Origin: Prevotellaceae bacterium UBA6398
Lineage (GTDB): Bacteria; Bacteroidota; Bacteroidia; Bacteroidales; Bacteroidaceae
Length of the DNA: 42,391 nt
Direction of reading: 5' to 3'
Assembly (NCBI GenBank): GCA_002437495.1
Contig: DJQA01000014.1
Span: forward strand, 27,403-69,793
Made by a program: the position numbers and the translations under genes
Part shown: positions 15,653-24,067 of the stretch, piece by piece
How the letters are laid out: each line of letters starts with the position of its first letter
Position numbering within the stretch: position 1 is the stretch's first letter
Notes under the pieces: generated by a model
Told to the model about the DNA's origin: nothing
Seen by the model: the letters and a program-made list of their open reading frames with translations, nothing else
Databases searched by the model: none

Positions 15653-15887
15653 GAGCGAATTTAATGCGAGCTTTTTTATGCAATTCTACACCCTACGTGA
15701 TTTTTGCAGCATCTGCATTTTTGGGGGAAATTTGCCGGTGGCGCATTGGCACAAGGATACAAAAAACAAAAGGGCATGGATTTAATGAAACCCACGCCCT
15801 TTTTCAGACATTTGAAAGCGGGTGCATGCACCGCCAACCACGCCTCAACCGTTTTCGGCTTTATTAATCGGAATTTTTCAAAAAAAA

Positions 15888-17498
15888 CTATATGTCTGAC
15901 AATTCCACTATAACCACTCCGCAAGGCTTTATGCTTAAATTACAGCTGCCTGCCGATTTTGCTTTTTTATATGTTTTTATCTTAGAAACCACACGGTTGC
16001 GGTCAGAAGGCGAATTCGATGCGTTAATGTCATCCGATTCGATACGCCACACCCGGTTCACCCGCCTATCGCCAATTTTTATGTCTGCGCTGAGTGTACG
16101 GCTTACAGACCGATTAACCAGTGCCACCCTCACCGCGCCATCTTCCGACAGCACAGCGGCGCAATCGATATACGGCAACTGCCTTTTTATTTTCTCCACA
16201 TCCTTGTTCATGTCGCCTTCAACAAGTAGCTTTGAATAATCAACTGTTGCCATTGGTCCGAACACGCTTGCAGTTATAGCCCTGCCTTTCATAAGATGCC
16301 TGTAAAGGTCAAACACATAGTAAACAGGAGTGCGAAAGGCATCACTGTCTCCCACAGTTTTTACCAAACCATGACCGTTTACGGGGAATATGTAATTTGC
16401 CATGCCCACAGCGCCACACTGACGTATAAACACATTCAGCATTCCCGCCACGCACGCCGCATCGAACTGGCAGCGGGGGTCTTTACGCGAAAACCGCCAT
16501 TCTTTTCCGTCAAACACCGAGTGGCGGTTGTTCCATTCGTCCACACTATAGCGTATAGGATTGCCCAATCTGCCATTTGTAAGATTGGCCTTGCGAAGCT
16601 GCGGAATGCTTCTCTCTATATTAGCTTCCACCTTGGCAGGGGCAAAAAGCGTCAACTCGCCATCCACAAGCCGCCCTTCCTTTACACGTGCCCCCAAATA
16701 ATAATGCAACGTAAGAAAGTCAACAAGCTGCCCGTTCCGGGCCAGCACTGTATCGTTCCACTCATAAGTGTGCCCAATGCCAAGCAGACTTGCATTAGGA
16801 TAGGATGATTTTATAGCTTGCGCCCAGCGATTAAGGCGCGAGGAATATGCAGATGCCGTTTCACCACGATGAACCCCATACGAACCGTAATTCTCATTGC
16901 CGATACACCAATACGGCACGGCGTATGGTTTCGCACGCCCATTCGCGGCTCTTAGTTTTCCCATCGCCTCTACTGTGTCTCCCATTGCATAATCCATCCA
17001 GTCTATGGCCTCGCCTATCGACCCTCCATATTGCAAACTGTTTGACATATTAAAGTTTATATATGCCGGTATCCCCATTTTTTCGCACCATTGCAGAAAT
17101 TCGTCCGTGCCAAAGGAGTTTGGGTCTGTTCCACCCCAGCATTTCATTGCAACCGTGGGACGACGCTCCTTAGGCCCTATACCGTTTTTCCAATGATATT
17201 CGTGTATGTATGTGCCGGCCGGCCAACGCATAACAGGAATATCGAGAGCACGCAACAAATTGCGCACGGCAGGGTTTTCCCTCCCGTTGCGGTCAACAAG
17301 CCCGCCATAAATAACGCTGTCATTGCAATCTTCAAGCATCTGCCCGTAAATCATAGGGTCAACATTAACCGCACTCTTTACATCAAACGAAATTTGTGTT
17401 GCAACTTTCACCTTTTGCGCCGCAGCCTTATGGCAGACGCCCGCCGCCGATACCGCCGAATATAGCAATATGGCCACACGTAAGATTGTTTTTGACAT
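15888..17498 (-). CDS. Secreted GH51-like alpha-L-arabinofuranosidase
   Basis: Predicted exported glycosidase of 536 residues that would release arabinofuranose from plant arabinans or arabinoxylans. A signal peptide spans about residues 1-27. The (beta/alpha)8 barrel shows MRWPAGTY (90-97), the acid/base Glu202 in CIGNENYGSY, HYYLG near 265, and the nucleophile Glu321 in SVDEWNNR. A C-terminal beta-sandwich with ALVNRS follows. Length fits the family. It is not part of a SusC/SusD cluster here; the next gene is wbuC, upstream after a 304-base gap, and repeats lie at its 3' side. Family level is confident; arabinose specificity is by homology. Confidence 0.87.
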   Translation of the reverse strand: MSKTILRVAILLYSAVSAAGVCHKAAAQKVKVATQISFDVKSAVNVDPMIYGQMLEDCNDSVIYGGLVDRNGRENPAVRNLLRALDIPVMRWPAGTYIHEYHWKNGIGPKERRPTVAMKCWGGTDPNSFGTDEFLQWCEKMGIPAYINFNMSNSLQYGGSIGEAIDWMDYAMGDTVEAMGKLRAANGRAKPYAVPYWCIGNENYGSYGVHRGETASAYSSRLNRWAQAIKSSYPNASLLGIGHTYEWNDTVLARNGQLVDFLTLHYYLGARVKEGRLVDGELTLFAPAKVEANIERSIPQLRKANLTNGRLGNPIRYSVDEWNNRHSVFDGKEWRFSRKDPRCQFDAACVAGMLNVFIRQCGAVGMANYIFPVNGHGLVKTVGDSDAFRTPVYYVFDLYRHLMKGRAITASVFGPMATVDYSKLLVEGDMNKDVEKIKRQLPYIDCAAVLSEDGAVRVALVNRSVSRTLSADIKIGDRRVNRVWRIESDDINASNSPSDRNRVVSKIKTYKKAKSAGSCNLSIKPCGVVIVELSDI

Positions 17499-17802
17499 AT
17501 TCCTTATTTATAAATAATCCTTATAAACTGCCATACATCTAATAACGGCAGAACCTTTGCTGCTGTGCTAATGCGCGTTTTATCTGCAAAACGCATGCGG
17601 CATCTTCACCGCTAAGAACCACGCAACGCATACAAACAACATTGGGCAAAAGTAATAATAAAAAAGGAAAAAACTTAAAACAAAAAGCCTTAAAAGTCAA
17701 AGATACTTTTGGCTGCAAATATAACGGATTGTTTACGCATATAAAATAAACCGGAACGGCAAGGCTGCTTAATGTACTGCACATACATTTACCGCTCTTC
17801 AT
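17499..17802. other. Gap between wbuC and the GH51 gene
   Basis: No convincing gene. A minus-strand frame filling the gap is Cys/Phe/Leu-rich without domain features and contains the promoter boxes, so it is left out. Three minus-strand TAnnTTTG boxes occur here: 17654-17647, 17705-17698 and 17723-17716. Confidence 0.5.
17698..17705 (-). promoter_or_regulatory. Candidate -7 box TATCTTTG for the GH51 gene
   Basis: On the minus strand TATCTTTG is the best of three -7-like boxes in this gap. It gives a leader of about 200 bases before the GH51 start; the box at 17654-17647 (TACTTTTG) would give about 150. No -33 element was decisive. Confidence 0.4.
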
Positions 17803-18243
17803 TTATCCTTTATACGCACCATCCTTAGCCTCGAATATCACGCTCGGCTCAATCACTTCCACCGTGTGCCAAGCACCTTTAGGTATCTGACACCCATATT
17901 TCGCTTGGGCAGGACAGAGATGAATGCGCTGCACTTCACGAAACTCTACCTTACGAGTAACGTCTTGCGCATCCATACTCTGCTGAAAGTCCTCAGAGGA
18001 AGGCTTATCATACGAAACGACTTCCTCATAAATCACTTCATCCATCTTTCCACACAGGCAGATAACCGTTTCCGTACTGTCAGGATGCCGATGGATAGGC
18101 ACTTGTGTTCCCGGCAACAAAGCGTTAAGCATGCGCTGACTGTTGTCTGCCGGCGATGTGCGCAGGTCGAAGTTCTGACGCAAACGAGGATTAACAACAG
18201 CTTGCTCAAAAAGCTTACCTAAAAGGTCTTTATTAATTTCCAT
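17803..18243 (-). CDS. wbuC: WbuC family cupin-fold metalloprotein
   Basis: Small cupin of 146 residues found at the ends of O-antigen and capsule clusters; its reaction is not established. The start at 18243 (MEINKDLLGKL) matches the family opening; an upstream extension to 18279 adds a Cys/Phe-rich tail. Visible features are NPRLRQNFDLR, the cupin metal motif PGTQVPIHRHPDSTETVICLCG (about 43-64), and the second motif with PKGAWHTVE. It is the last gene of the polysaccharide locus, about 90 bases after the initiating transferase gene, which is the usual wbuC position. Confidence 0.85.
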   Translation of the reverse strand: MEINKDLLGKLFEQAVVNPRLRQNFDLRTSPADNSQRMLNALLPGTQVPIHRHPDSTETVICLCGKMDEVIYEEVVSYDKPSSEDFQQSMDAQDVTRKVEFREVQRIHLCPAQAKYGCQIPKGAWHTVEVIEPSVIFEAKDGAYKG

Positions 18244-18335
18244 AATTGTAGTAAACGAACAAAACATGAACCCCATCAATTATACGAAAGACGTTCATAT
18301 AACCTATGAAATTCATGTCTTGAGATTTGTAAATG

Positions 18336-19325
18336 TTATTTCTTTAGTGAATTAAGGTATTCCTCGTGCAAGTGATAGTACCTCTTCATGAACAATACGT
18401 ATGCAATAACCAACACCGCAAACGCTCCTATCAAGTAAAACCAATGACAAAGCACGGTATCAGGACATAGGTATATGAAGCCTAACGACACCGTCAACTG
18501 CATCGCCATATATAATAAGGTGACTTTCACATGACCTATTTTCAACTCATTCGCCATAATCTGATAAGCGTGTTTTCTGTGTGCCTCGCCTAAATTTTCA
18601 TGCAACATAATACGATGTATGATTGTCAAACAACCATCCACACCATATACTAATAAGAATATCAGCCATGTTATATCTTCAGTCTTGATAATAACATTAC
18701 CTAACAGGAACAACATAATGAATGCTATACCAATTGACCCTACATCGCCAGCAAAACACTTCGCTTTACCCTTCGGTCGGAAATTGAATATGCAGAACAC
18801 CAATGATGCCAAGATGAATGAGTTAATCAGACTTTGTTCGACATAGCCACCATTCATATTGACCAATGCCAATGGTATTAACACTGCCAGCGAATATCCT
18901 GCCGTTATGCCATTGATGCCGTCCATAAAGTTGATTACATTGGTTGCTCCTACATACACTATCAATGCAATCAGCACAATCCACCACATTGACCAATGCA
19001 ATATTCCCAACTGATAGAATGCCATTGCCGCCGCAGCAAACTGTGCTACTAACCTTACCGAGTCTGGCAAGGAATGAATATCATCCACAAAACTAACTCC
19101 TGCTACGAGCGTCAGTCCAGCCAAGAACCACGGATATTCAAAACCGAAGAATGCGCTCCACACCCATGCACCTATCAAGAAGATGATGCCACCGCCACGC
19201 AAAACTATTGTAGAATGTGAAGAGCGTCCATTTGGCTTGTCGATGATGTTGAATTTGTTCGCAACGCGGAAATACACAAGTTCTGCCACAAGCAGCAGAA
19301 AGAAAATAAGAATATAAGTTGTCAT
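18336..19325 (-). CDS. WecA/WbpL-type polyprenyl-phosphate sugar-1-phosphate transferase
   Basis: Integral membrane enzyme that should start each repeat unit by moving a HexNAc-1-phosphate from a UDP-sugar to undecaprenyl phosphate. The 329-residue protein has about ten membrane spans. It shows the Mg-binding FVDDIHSLPDSVRL (D81, D82), NFMDGINGI (132-140) and AGDVGSIGIAF (about 190-200) motifs of the MraY/WecA family, plus a His-rich cytoplasmic loop (HRIMLHENLGEAHRKHAYQ). The neighbouring sugar epimerase upstream fits the WbpL pattern, where a dedicated QuiNAc- or FucNAc-type donor is made next door, but the sugar is not certain. Likely the initiating transferase of the locus. Confidence 0.9.
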   Translation of the reverse strand: MTTYILIFFLLLVAELVYFRVANKFNIIDKPNGRSSHSTIVLRGGGIIFLIGAWVWSAFFGFEYPWFLAGLTLVAGVSFVDDIHSLPDSVRLVAQFAAAAMAFYQLGILHWSMWWIVLIALIVYVGATNVINFMDGINGITAGYSLAVLIPLALVNMNGGYVEQSLINSFILASLVFCIFNFRPKGKAKCFAGDVGSIGIAFIMLFLLGNVIIKTEDITWLIFLLVYGVDGCLTIIHRIMLHENLGEAHRKHAYQIMANELKIGHVKVTLLYMAMQLTVSLGFIYLCPDTVLCHWFYLIGAFAVLVIAYVLFMKRYYHLHEEYLNSLKK

Positions 19326-19350
19326 AATTCTATTGATTTATGAGTGTCTA

Positions 19351-20439
19351 CTAAAAATCACATCTCACCTTTGGCTCTTTTTCAAACCAATTTCCGATGA
19401 CCAACATTATCAGCTCTTTTCCCATCGCACGTTCCGAAAAGTATTTGTACTTCCAGCGCATGCCCAACATGTTTTTGACCATTTGTATGTGAGCCTTCAG
19501 ACTGTTGCCATACTTAATGGCATTGTCGGCAATACGGTAGCAATCATCAAGAAGCATATTGTCTTGAATCTGCAACGTTTCATCACTATCAATCCACGAA
19601 GCCTTAACCCCACAAACTATGAATGCGAGCCGTGTCATTGTTTCAGCAAATGGCAGCAAATCATTCTTCTTACATGTTGTCCAAAAGTCAGTGTCAAAGC
19701 AATCTGCATTTTTCAGAATCATTGCCCAGTCACAGACATATCGCAACGTGATACCTTCACGCAAAAAATGTCTATGACAATGTTGCAGGAAATAAAGGGC
19801 ATTGAATCTGTTGCAAGGCATTTCTAAATAAGAATCATCAATACATACAGTCGGTTCTTTCTCAAGCAACGAACGAAGATATACCTCAAAACGTTTACGC
19901 TGCCTCTTTCCTCTTACAGTAGTGCATATTTTATGGTTCTCTACAAATACATCCTTATACTGGAATGTGGCATGGCGATAGTCTTCACGGTTCACCTTTA
20001 TCCCCAAGTGCTCCATATCCCTATTACCCTCCTCGTATCCTCCACACAGATAGCAATCCATGTCAGAGGCCAAACGTCTTAGAGGTTTAGGATAATATTG
20101 GGAAAAGGCAAACCCTTTCAACACTAATGTACGTATTCCGCTTTTACGCCAAATAGACGCAACCTCTTTGCCCGACTCTAATTGTTTTATATGACATTTC
20201 TCAATAGACATTGCCAAGGCATACAATTGGAGTTTTGTCTTGACATCCAACCCTACAGGCGAGAAGCCAATCTTATTCATCAAGGTTTGAAGCCCATCCA
20301 TAACGATGGCCGCAACACCTTGTATCTTTGCATACTCCAAAAGCTCAATCCAATCCACTGATTCAGGGAACACTACAGGTATCTCTTCTATCAATGCTAT
20401 TCTGATGAGTGCATACAAAGCCTTTTGGGTTTGATTCAT
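19351..20439 (-). CDS. Nucleotidyltransferase-fold protein (NTP_transf_5 type), copy 2
   Basis: Protein of 362 residues resembling the uncharacterised nucleotidyltransferase family PF14907. The core is LVLKGFAFSQYYPKPLRRLASDMDCYL (in part about 105-131), where K108/G109 and the D126-x-D128 pair parallel the metal-binding pair of DNA polymerase-beta-like transferases. The C-terminal half is helical, with HCHRHFLREGITLRYVCDW. It starts one base within the epimerase stop (20439 shared), so the genes are coupled. A second member lies at 22918-24003. The substrate is not known; addition of a nucleotidyl or phospho-substituent to a glycan or protein is speculation. Confidence 0.75.
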   Translation of the reverse strand: MNQTQKALYALIRIALIEEIPVVFPESVDWIELLEYAKIQGVAAIVMDGLQTLMNKIGFSPVGLDVKTKLQLYALAMSIEKCHIKQLESGKEVASIWRKSGIRTLVLKGFAFSQYYPKPLRRLASDMDCYLCGGYEEGNRDMEHLGIKVNREDYRHATFQYKDVFVENHKICTTVRGKRQRKRFEVYLRSLLEKEPTVCIDDSYLEMPCNRFNALYFLQHCHRHFLREGITLRYVCDWAMILKNADCFDTDFWTTCKKNDLLPFAETMTRLAFIVCGVKASWIDSDETLQIQDNMLLDDCYRIADNAIKYGNSLKAHIQMVKNMLGMRWKYKYFSERAMGKELIMLVIGNWFEKEPKVRCDF

Positions 20440-21302
20440 CAGAGCTTAATTCGTTTTAGCGATTCTTCAAACGACACAAGCTGATAATCAAAGTCGTATG
20501 TTGTCAAATCCTGTTCATAATATTGGTTGGCAAACATCTTGCATATAGGTGTCAAGAAGAAAGAGCCAAGCCATACCAACGGATTAAACATTCGTGAGCA
20601 CCACAACGCATGACCATTTGCTTTGGCATAATAGCGCACTATGTACACTGTGTCGGCATATTCCCTATTCTGCAAATGAAACGTCCCAGCCAGCTCTCTA
20701 TCTATCACCTGCTTCACAAACTCGCATAGGTTGTCAATATAGAGCATAGAGCGTTTGTTGTGCCACAAGGGGAACACCGGTGTCTTCAATGCCAGTCGTG
20801 CCAAGCGCTGAAAATTGCCTTTTCCGTTTGTTCCATAAATCATGCAAGGACGAAGGTTGACAACCTTAAACTCATCCGTTGCCAACTCATTCAGTTCTTT
20901 TTCTGCCTGCAACTTTGAGTCACCATAAAAATCATTCGGATTAGGCTTAGTATTCTTGCCTATAACTGTTCCTTCTAATGTTTTACTTGCATGGTATACT
21001 ATCTGTGAACTCATAAACACAAATTGCTTCACCCCTGAAGCCTTTGCGTGCTTGGCAATCTCCACAGTCAGGTCACGATTCACCTTATAATATAGTGGTG
21101 CCATCTCAGGTTTAGGATCCACATGCGCTATGCCCGCCACATGAAACACCACGTCATACTTCCCGAAGTCAGCCTTCTGCCAAGCACCGTTCATTGTGCC
21201 AACGGCATCTATCTCGAATTCTCTAGGAGCAGTAGATAACATATATTTGCGCACGCTCTCGCCAACGTATGAGCCAGCGCCAGTAATTAGTATTTTCTTC
21301 AT
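20439..21302 (-). CDS. NAD-dependent epimerase/dehydratase (extended SDR)
   Basis: Sugar-nucleotide modifying enzyme of 287 residues. The Rossmann motif is LITGAGSYVGE (about 5-15), the active site shows MSSQIVYH and YGDSKLQAEKE (the YxxxK pair), and NLRPCMIYGTNGKGN follows as in UDP-hexose epimerases and 4-reductases. It is slightly short for a canonical GalE. It sits between a family 4 glycosyltransferase (start overlap at 21299-21302) and the nucleotidyltransferase, two genes before the WecA/WbpL-type transferase, so it may provide or reduce the primer sugar donor. Exact reaction unresolved. Confidence 0.85.
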   Translation of the reverse strand: MKKILITGAGSYVGESVRKYMLSTAPREFEIDAVGTMNGAWQKADFGKYDVVFHVAGIAHVDPKPEMAPLYYKVNRDLTVEIAKHAKASGVKQFVFMSSQIVYHASKTLEGTVIGKNTKPNPNDFYGDSKLQAEKELNELATDEFKVVNLRPCMIYGTNGKGNFQRLARLALKTPVFPLWHNKRSMLYIDNLCEFVKQVIDRELAGTFHLQNREYADTVYIVRYYAKANGHALWCSRMFNPLVWLGSFFLTPICKMFANQYYEQDLTTYDFDYQLVSFEESLKRIKL

Positions 21303-22429
21303 TCTTCTTTTATCAATTCATTGTAAATATTCAAATGTCTTTCTTTTACCACATCTATATCAAAATATTCTTCAGCATACTTTCTGCTTTCTCGCCCCAT
21401 CATCTGACGGAGTTCAGTATTACTAATGAGTAAGTCCAATTTTTCGGTCAATGCATCTACATCCTTGGGCTTTATCAAAAAACCGTTCACTCCATCTACC
21501 ACAGTTTCCTTGCAACCGACAGAATTACTGGTGATGATTGGTCTACCTATTGCGTCTGCTTCAATCAAACTCTTTGGCAATCCTTCCATATAATAAGATG
21601 GAAAAGCGACAATATGGCTTTGTTTCAAAAGATCACGCACATCCGTTCTATACCCAAGCCATTGAATGTATTTTCCATCACAGACATCATTCAACTGTTG
21701 TTCTGTAATTGCTCCCGGATGGTCATCCAATCCACCAACCAACAAAAACTCCACGTTTTCCTCGTATTTACTCCGTAAACTTTCTGCAGCTTCCGTCAAC
21801 AGAAATATTCCTTTTTCTACAATCATGCGAGCTGTGAGGATAATTCTTATCTTTCCTTCCTTGGGTTCCGGTGTGTAGCAATAATCATTCAAATCAACAC
21901 CAGATCCTTTTATGAAACGTCCCTGATTGTGTTTTATAATGCCATGTTTTACATACAATCCCCAGTCATCATCGTTTTGAAATATGCAAAGCAAGTTAGG
22001 ACGATTGTGTGAGAACTTTAGAACCTTAAGTATAAGCATGCTCAACAACCCCTTGTTACCATCTGCAAAGAAACCGCCTAATCCACTGATGGCATTTACC
22101 ACACCATGCACTTTGCTAAACTTTGCGGCAAGTGTTCCCCAAAGAATTGTTTTCATCCCTACATGATGCACCACGTCTGGCTTTTCTATTTTGTATAATT
22201 TATAGAGGAACACCATTGTTTTCAATTCCTCTAAAATGTTCATTCCGCTTCGGCTCATTGGTAAGTTTATTGCTTTCAATCCTTTTTCTTTGATTAAATG
22301 TAATTTACCTGTATCAGCCGTAACAATGGTTACTTTCCATCCTGCCGCTTGTGCAGCCAATGCCACGGGCAAGCGATGGGACAAGAAAAACCAGTCCACA
22401 TTGACAACAATAAACAGTTTTTTATTCAT
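21299..22429 (-). CDS. Family 4 glycosyltransferase
   Basis: GT-B glycosyltransferase of 376 residues, retaining type, acting on lipid-linked precursors at the cytoplasmic face. The N-terminal domain begins VNVDWFFLSHRLPVALAAQ, a pattern common in capsule transferases that add the second sugar. The C-terminal domain has ILTARMIVEKGI and the E-x7-E nucleotide-binding motif MEGLPKSLIEADAIGRP. It is the first gene of the second transcription segment, after a 488-base gap, and overlaps the epimerase gene by four bases. Donor and acceptor unknown. Confidence 0.9.
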   Translation of the reverse strand: MNKKLFIVVNVDWFFLSHRLPVALAAQAAGWKVTIVTADTGKLHLIKEKGLKAINLPMSRSGMNILEELKTMVFLYKLYKIEKPDVVHHVGMKTILWGTLAAKFSKVHGVVNAISGLGGFFADGNKGLLSMLILKVLKFSHNRPNLLCIFQNDDDWGLYVKHGIIKHNQGRFIKGSGVDLNDYCYTPEPKEGKIRIILTARMIVEKGIFLLTEAAESLRSKYEENVEFLLVGGLDDHPGAITEQQLNDVCDGKYIQWLGYRTDVRDLLKQSHIVAFPSYYMEGLPKSLIEADAIGRPIITSNSVGCKETVVDGVNGFLIKPKDVDALTEKLDLLISNTELRQMMGRESRKYAEEYFDIDVVKERHLNIYNELIKEE

Positions 22430-22450
22430 GCCTTATGATTTTATTTAGTC

Positions 22451-22510
22451 GTCCTTTAAAAACCCCATTTCAACAGTATATTCACGTTCATACGGCCATA
22501 TTGCAAAGAA
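22451..22510. repeat. Dispersed repeat, copy 2 of 2 (60 bp)
   Basis: Partner of the 78-137 segment with roughly 85 percent identity by eye and no gaps. It lies just upstream of the glycosyltransferase start at 22429, in the leader of the second segment of the polysaccharide locus. Confidence 0.65.
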
Positions 22511-22567
22511 AGCAGCTTCTCGCGGATTTCTTTTAAGGGCCGAAAAAGCACTTTTGGCGGTGGCATA

Positions 22568-22592
22568 CAGGGCGTATGCCATACGCCCCTGC
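22568..22592. repeat. Solo palindromic repeat arm
   Basis: CAGGGCGTATGCCATACGCCCCTGC contains the 19-bp palindrome at 22570-22588 and matches the arms of the element at 15432-15542. It is in the orientation of the right arm with the central base changed. No second arm follows within 250 bases. Confidence 0.6.
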
Positions 22593-22636
22593 AAATGCAC
22601 AAATTCGAAATTGAAAACTTTTTCCAAACATCGCGA

Positions 22637-22702
22637 AAATTATATTTGATGTAGAAAAAACTACATGGGACGTAGGAAAAATTATGTCTGATGTAGAAAA
22701 TC
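22637..22702. repeat. Interspersed AT-rich repeat, copy 4
   Basis: TTATATTTGATGTAGAAAAA, then ACTACATGGGACGTAGG and AAAAATTATGTCTGATGTAG: the clearest set of alternating GTAG units. Matches the copies at 5788-5910 and 15226-15320. Confidence 0.6.
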
Positions 22703-22844
22703 ACTCCACCACTCGGCAACACTTTCACCATACAGCCTGAGAAAATGTTTGTGAATTGGCAAGTCGCACATCGGTATGATTACCGAATAAGTAAGGCGTA
22801 TCATTGACCGTGTTAATAACAAAAATCCGCAAGCTTTATGCATG

Positions 22845-22875
22845 TAAAGATACGAAAGCCTGCAAACTTACACAA
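22845..22875 (-). promoter_or_regulatory. Candidate promoter for the second half of the polysaccharide locus
   Basis: On the minus strand TTG (22875-22873) is followed after 20 bases by TATCTTTA (22852-22845), one base off the TAnnTTTG consensus and with the right spacing for a Bacteroidetes -33/-7 pair. It would transcribe the glycosyltransferase to wbuC block. Confidence 0.45.
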
Positions 22876-22917
22876 TGTATTATTAAAACCAACTAGTTGA
22901 TAATCAAACAAAAGATT

Positions 22918-24003
22918 TCATTTTAAGGGCTGACTATTTATTTTCCGTCTCTTCACGCTTTTCCAAATTTTGTGATAAATCAGCCATATAGGAGTCCACA
23001 CAACCTCTGAAGGATAGTGTATAAGAAGATGGAAGCCATGTTGTGCCATCATCTTCAATTTGTTGTTTCCTTTATATCTTGTATCGCCCTGTCCGAAGTT
23101 TCCAGTATGCATAATCTCCGATAACAAAAAACGGCCTTCTTTTTTGTTTGGTTGGCAAAGCAAATAGTCATCTTCTAAACCCAGACACTCATGTAATACC
23201 CACATTAACGCCTCAGCAAAACGCTTCATCCGCAAGTCGGTAAGTATACGCATAACTTTTTCTTTTACTTGTTCATTTACCTTGTCTGTCTTAAGGACAA
23301 AGAAATAATCCATGATTTGCCGCAGGCCTACACCCTCAAAAAGAAAATGACGATAAATGTGCGTTAGGATAAAAACACGGTTGAAACTTGAAGAAGGTAC
23401 TGCAAACCCTCTCTCTGTAAATACAAAATCCGAAAAGTCTGTACACCACTTTTGCAGTTTTATATTATCCAAAAGGTTACGCATCAAAGTAGGCCGAAAA
23501 TGAAGTTCCACCTCCGTTTCCTTATATATATTATAGTGGAAACGATGATATGCAAAATCATCTGAAGGGCATGTGTGCTGTATGTACTCATTCACTCTGT
23601 CAAAACCACCCCTCACCCACATGTCAATATCACCGCTTTGCCTTAATGTGGCTAATTCTCCATACAACAAAGCTATGCCTTGACCTTTCAACAGGACAGC
23701 TTTCAATCCTGCCTTTTTAAGTCTCATCCACATATCAGCCGACAATTTATCCATCAACTCATTACGCTGCTGAATATGTACAGCCATACCAAGCCACTGC
23801 ATGAACAAATTCTGCGACATATTTCTTACGCTCTCGCAGCCTCGTTTTCTTAGCCGTTGCACTCCGACAAAACATATCCCTAACACGGACTGCGTTCTAG
23901 CCATATCATATAAAACATTCCATTCTTTGGCGGAAGGTACACTAGATAAATCATACTGTGCAGAAAGAGACACACGGATAAGTTCAAAAAACAAGTTGTT
24001 CAT
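22918..24003 (-). CDS. Nucleotidyltransferase-fold protein (NTP_transf_5 type), copy 1
   Basis: Protein of 361 residues, paralogous to the one at 19351-20439. It shares the arrangement VLLKGQGIALLYG (about 103-115) followed by QSGDIDMWV (122-130), where D125 and D127 are the likely metal ligands, and a helical C-terminal half with ILTHIYRHFLFEGVGLRQ matching the relative's HRHFLREGITLR. Both are close to PF14907 members that occur in capsule and peptide-modification loci. It follows the split iron-sulfur gene after a 64-base gap containing C6 and A7 runs, and is the last gene before the repeat-filled gap. Function not known. Confidence 0.75.
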   Translation of the reverse strand: MNNLFFELIRVSLSAQYDLSSVPSAKEWNVLYDMARTQSVLGICFVGVQRLRKRGCESVRNMSQNLFMQWLGMAVHIQQRNELMDKLSADMWMRLKKAGLKAVLLKGQGIALLYGELATLRQSGDIDMWVRGGFDRVNEYIQHTCPSDDFAYHRFHYNIYKETEVELHFRPTLMRNLLDNIKLQKWCTDFSDFVFTERGFAVPSSSFNRVFILTHIYRHFLFEGVGLRQIMDYFFVLKTDKVNEQVKEKVMRILTDLRMKRFAEALMWVLHECLGLEDDYLLCQPNKKEGRFLLSEIMHTGNFGQGDTRYKGNNKLKMMAQHGFHLLIHYPSEVVWTPIWLIYHKIWKSVKRRKINSQPLK

Positions 24004-24067
24004 AAAAATGAGAATAACAAATTATTCGGAAGATATACCCCCCAAAAAAATGATATACTATTTATTT

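Larger units (their letters stand above)
14961..15887. other. Repeat-rich non-coding region
   Basis: No firm gene over 927 bases. From left to right: a possible 26-codon minus-strand peptide (14982-15062) preceded by a protein-like but start-less fragment; an imperfect inverted repeat (TTTCCTTTTCATAC 15096-15109 with 15142-15156, 32-base loop); interspersed repeat copies at 15226-15320 and 15598-15652; and a MITE-like element at 15432-15542. The rest, up to the GH51 stop, is AT-rich. The short frames on either strand run through the repeats and have no domain-like sequence. Confidence 0.6.
22430..22917. other. Repeat-packed gap within the polysaccharide locus
   Basis: Non-coding gap of 488 bases between the nucleotidyltransferase copy 1 and the glycosyltransferase. 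It holds three repeat families in a row (60-bp repeat at 22451-22510, palindrome arm at 22568-22592, interspersed AT-rich copy at 22637-22702), a small dyad CGGTATGATTACCG near 22770, and a candidate minus-strand promoter at 22845-22875. Any transcript from that promoter would carry all these repeats in a leader of about 400 bases. Confidence 0.6.

Noticed and set aside
17539..17802. Minus-strand 87-codon frame between wbuC and GH51
   Set aside because: It contains three -7-like promoter boxes and an unstructured Cys/Phe/Leu-rich translation; more likely the GH51 leader.
22445..22731. Two minus-strand short frames in the capsule gap
   Set aside because: They run through the 60-bp repeat and the palindromic arm; the similar segment at 78-137 shows substitutions with no codon bias.
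24041..24053. Adjacent C6 and A7 runs between the iron-sulfur and nucleotidyltransferase genes as a second switch
   Set aside because: They are intergenic and shorter than lengths usually prone to slippage; no frame depends on them.
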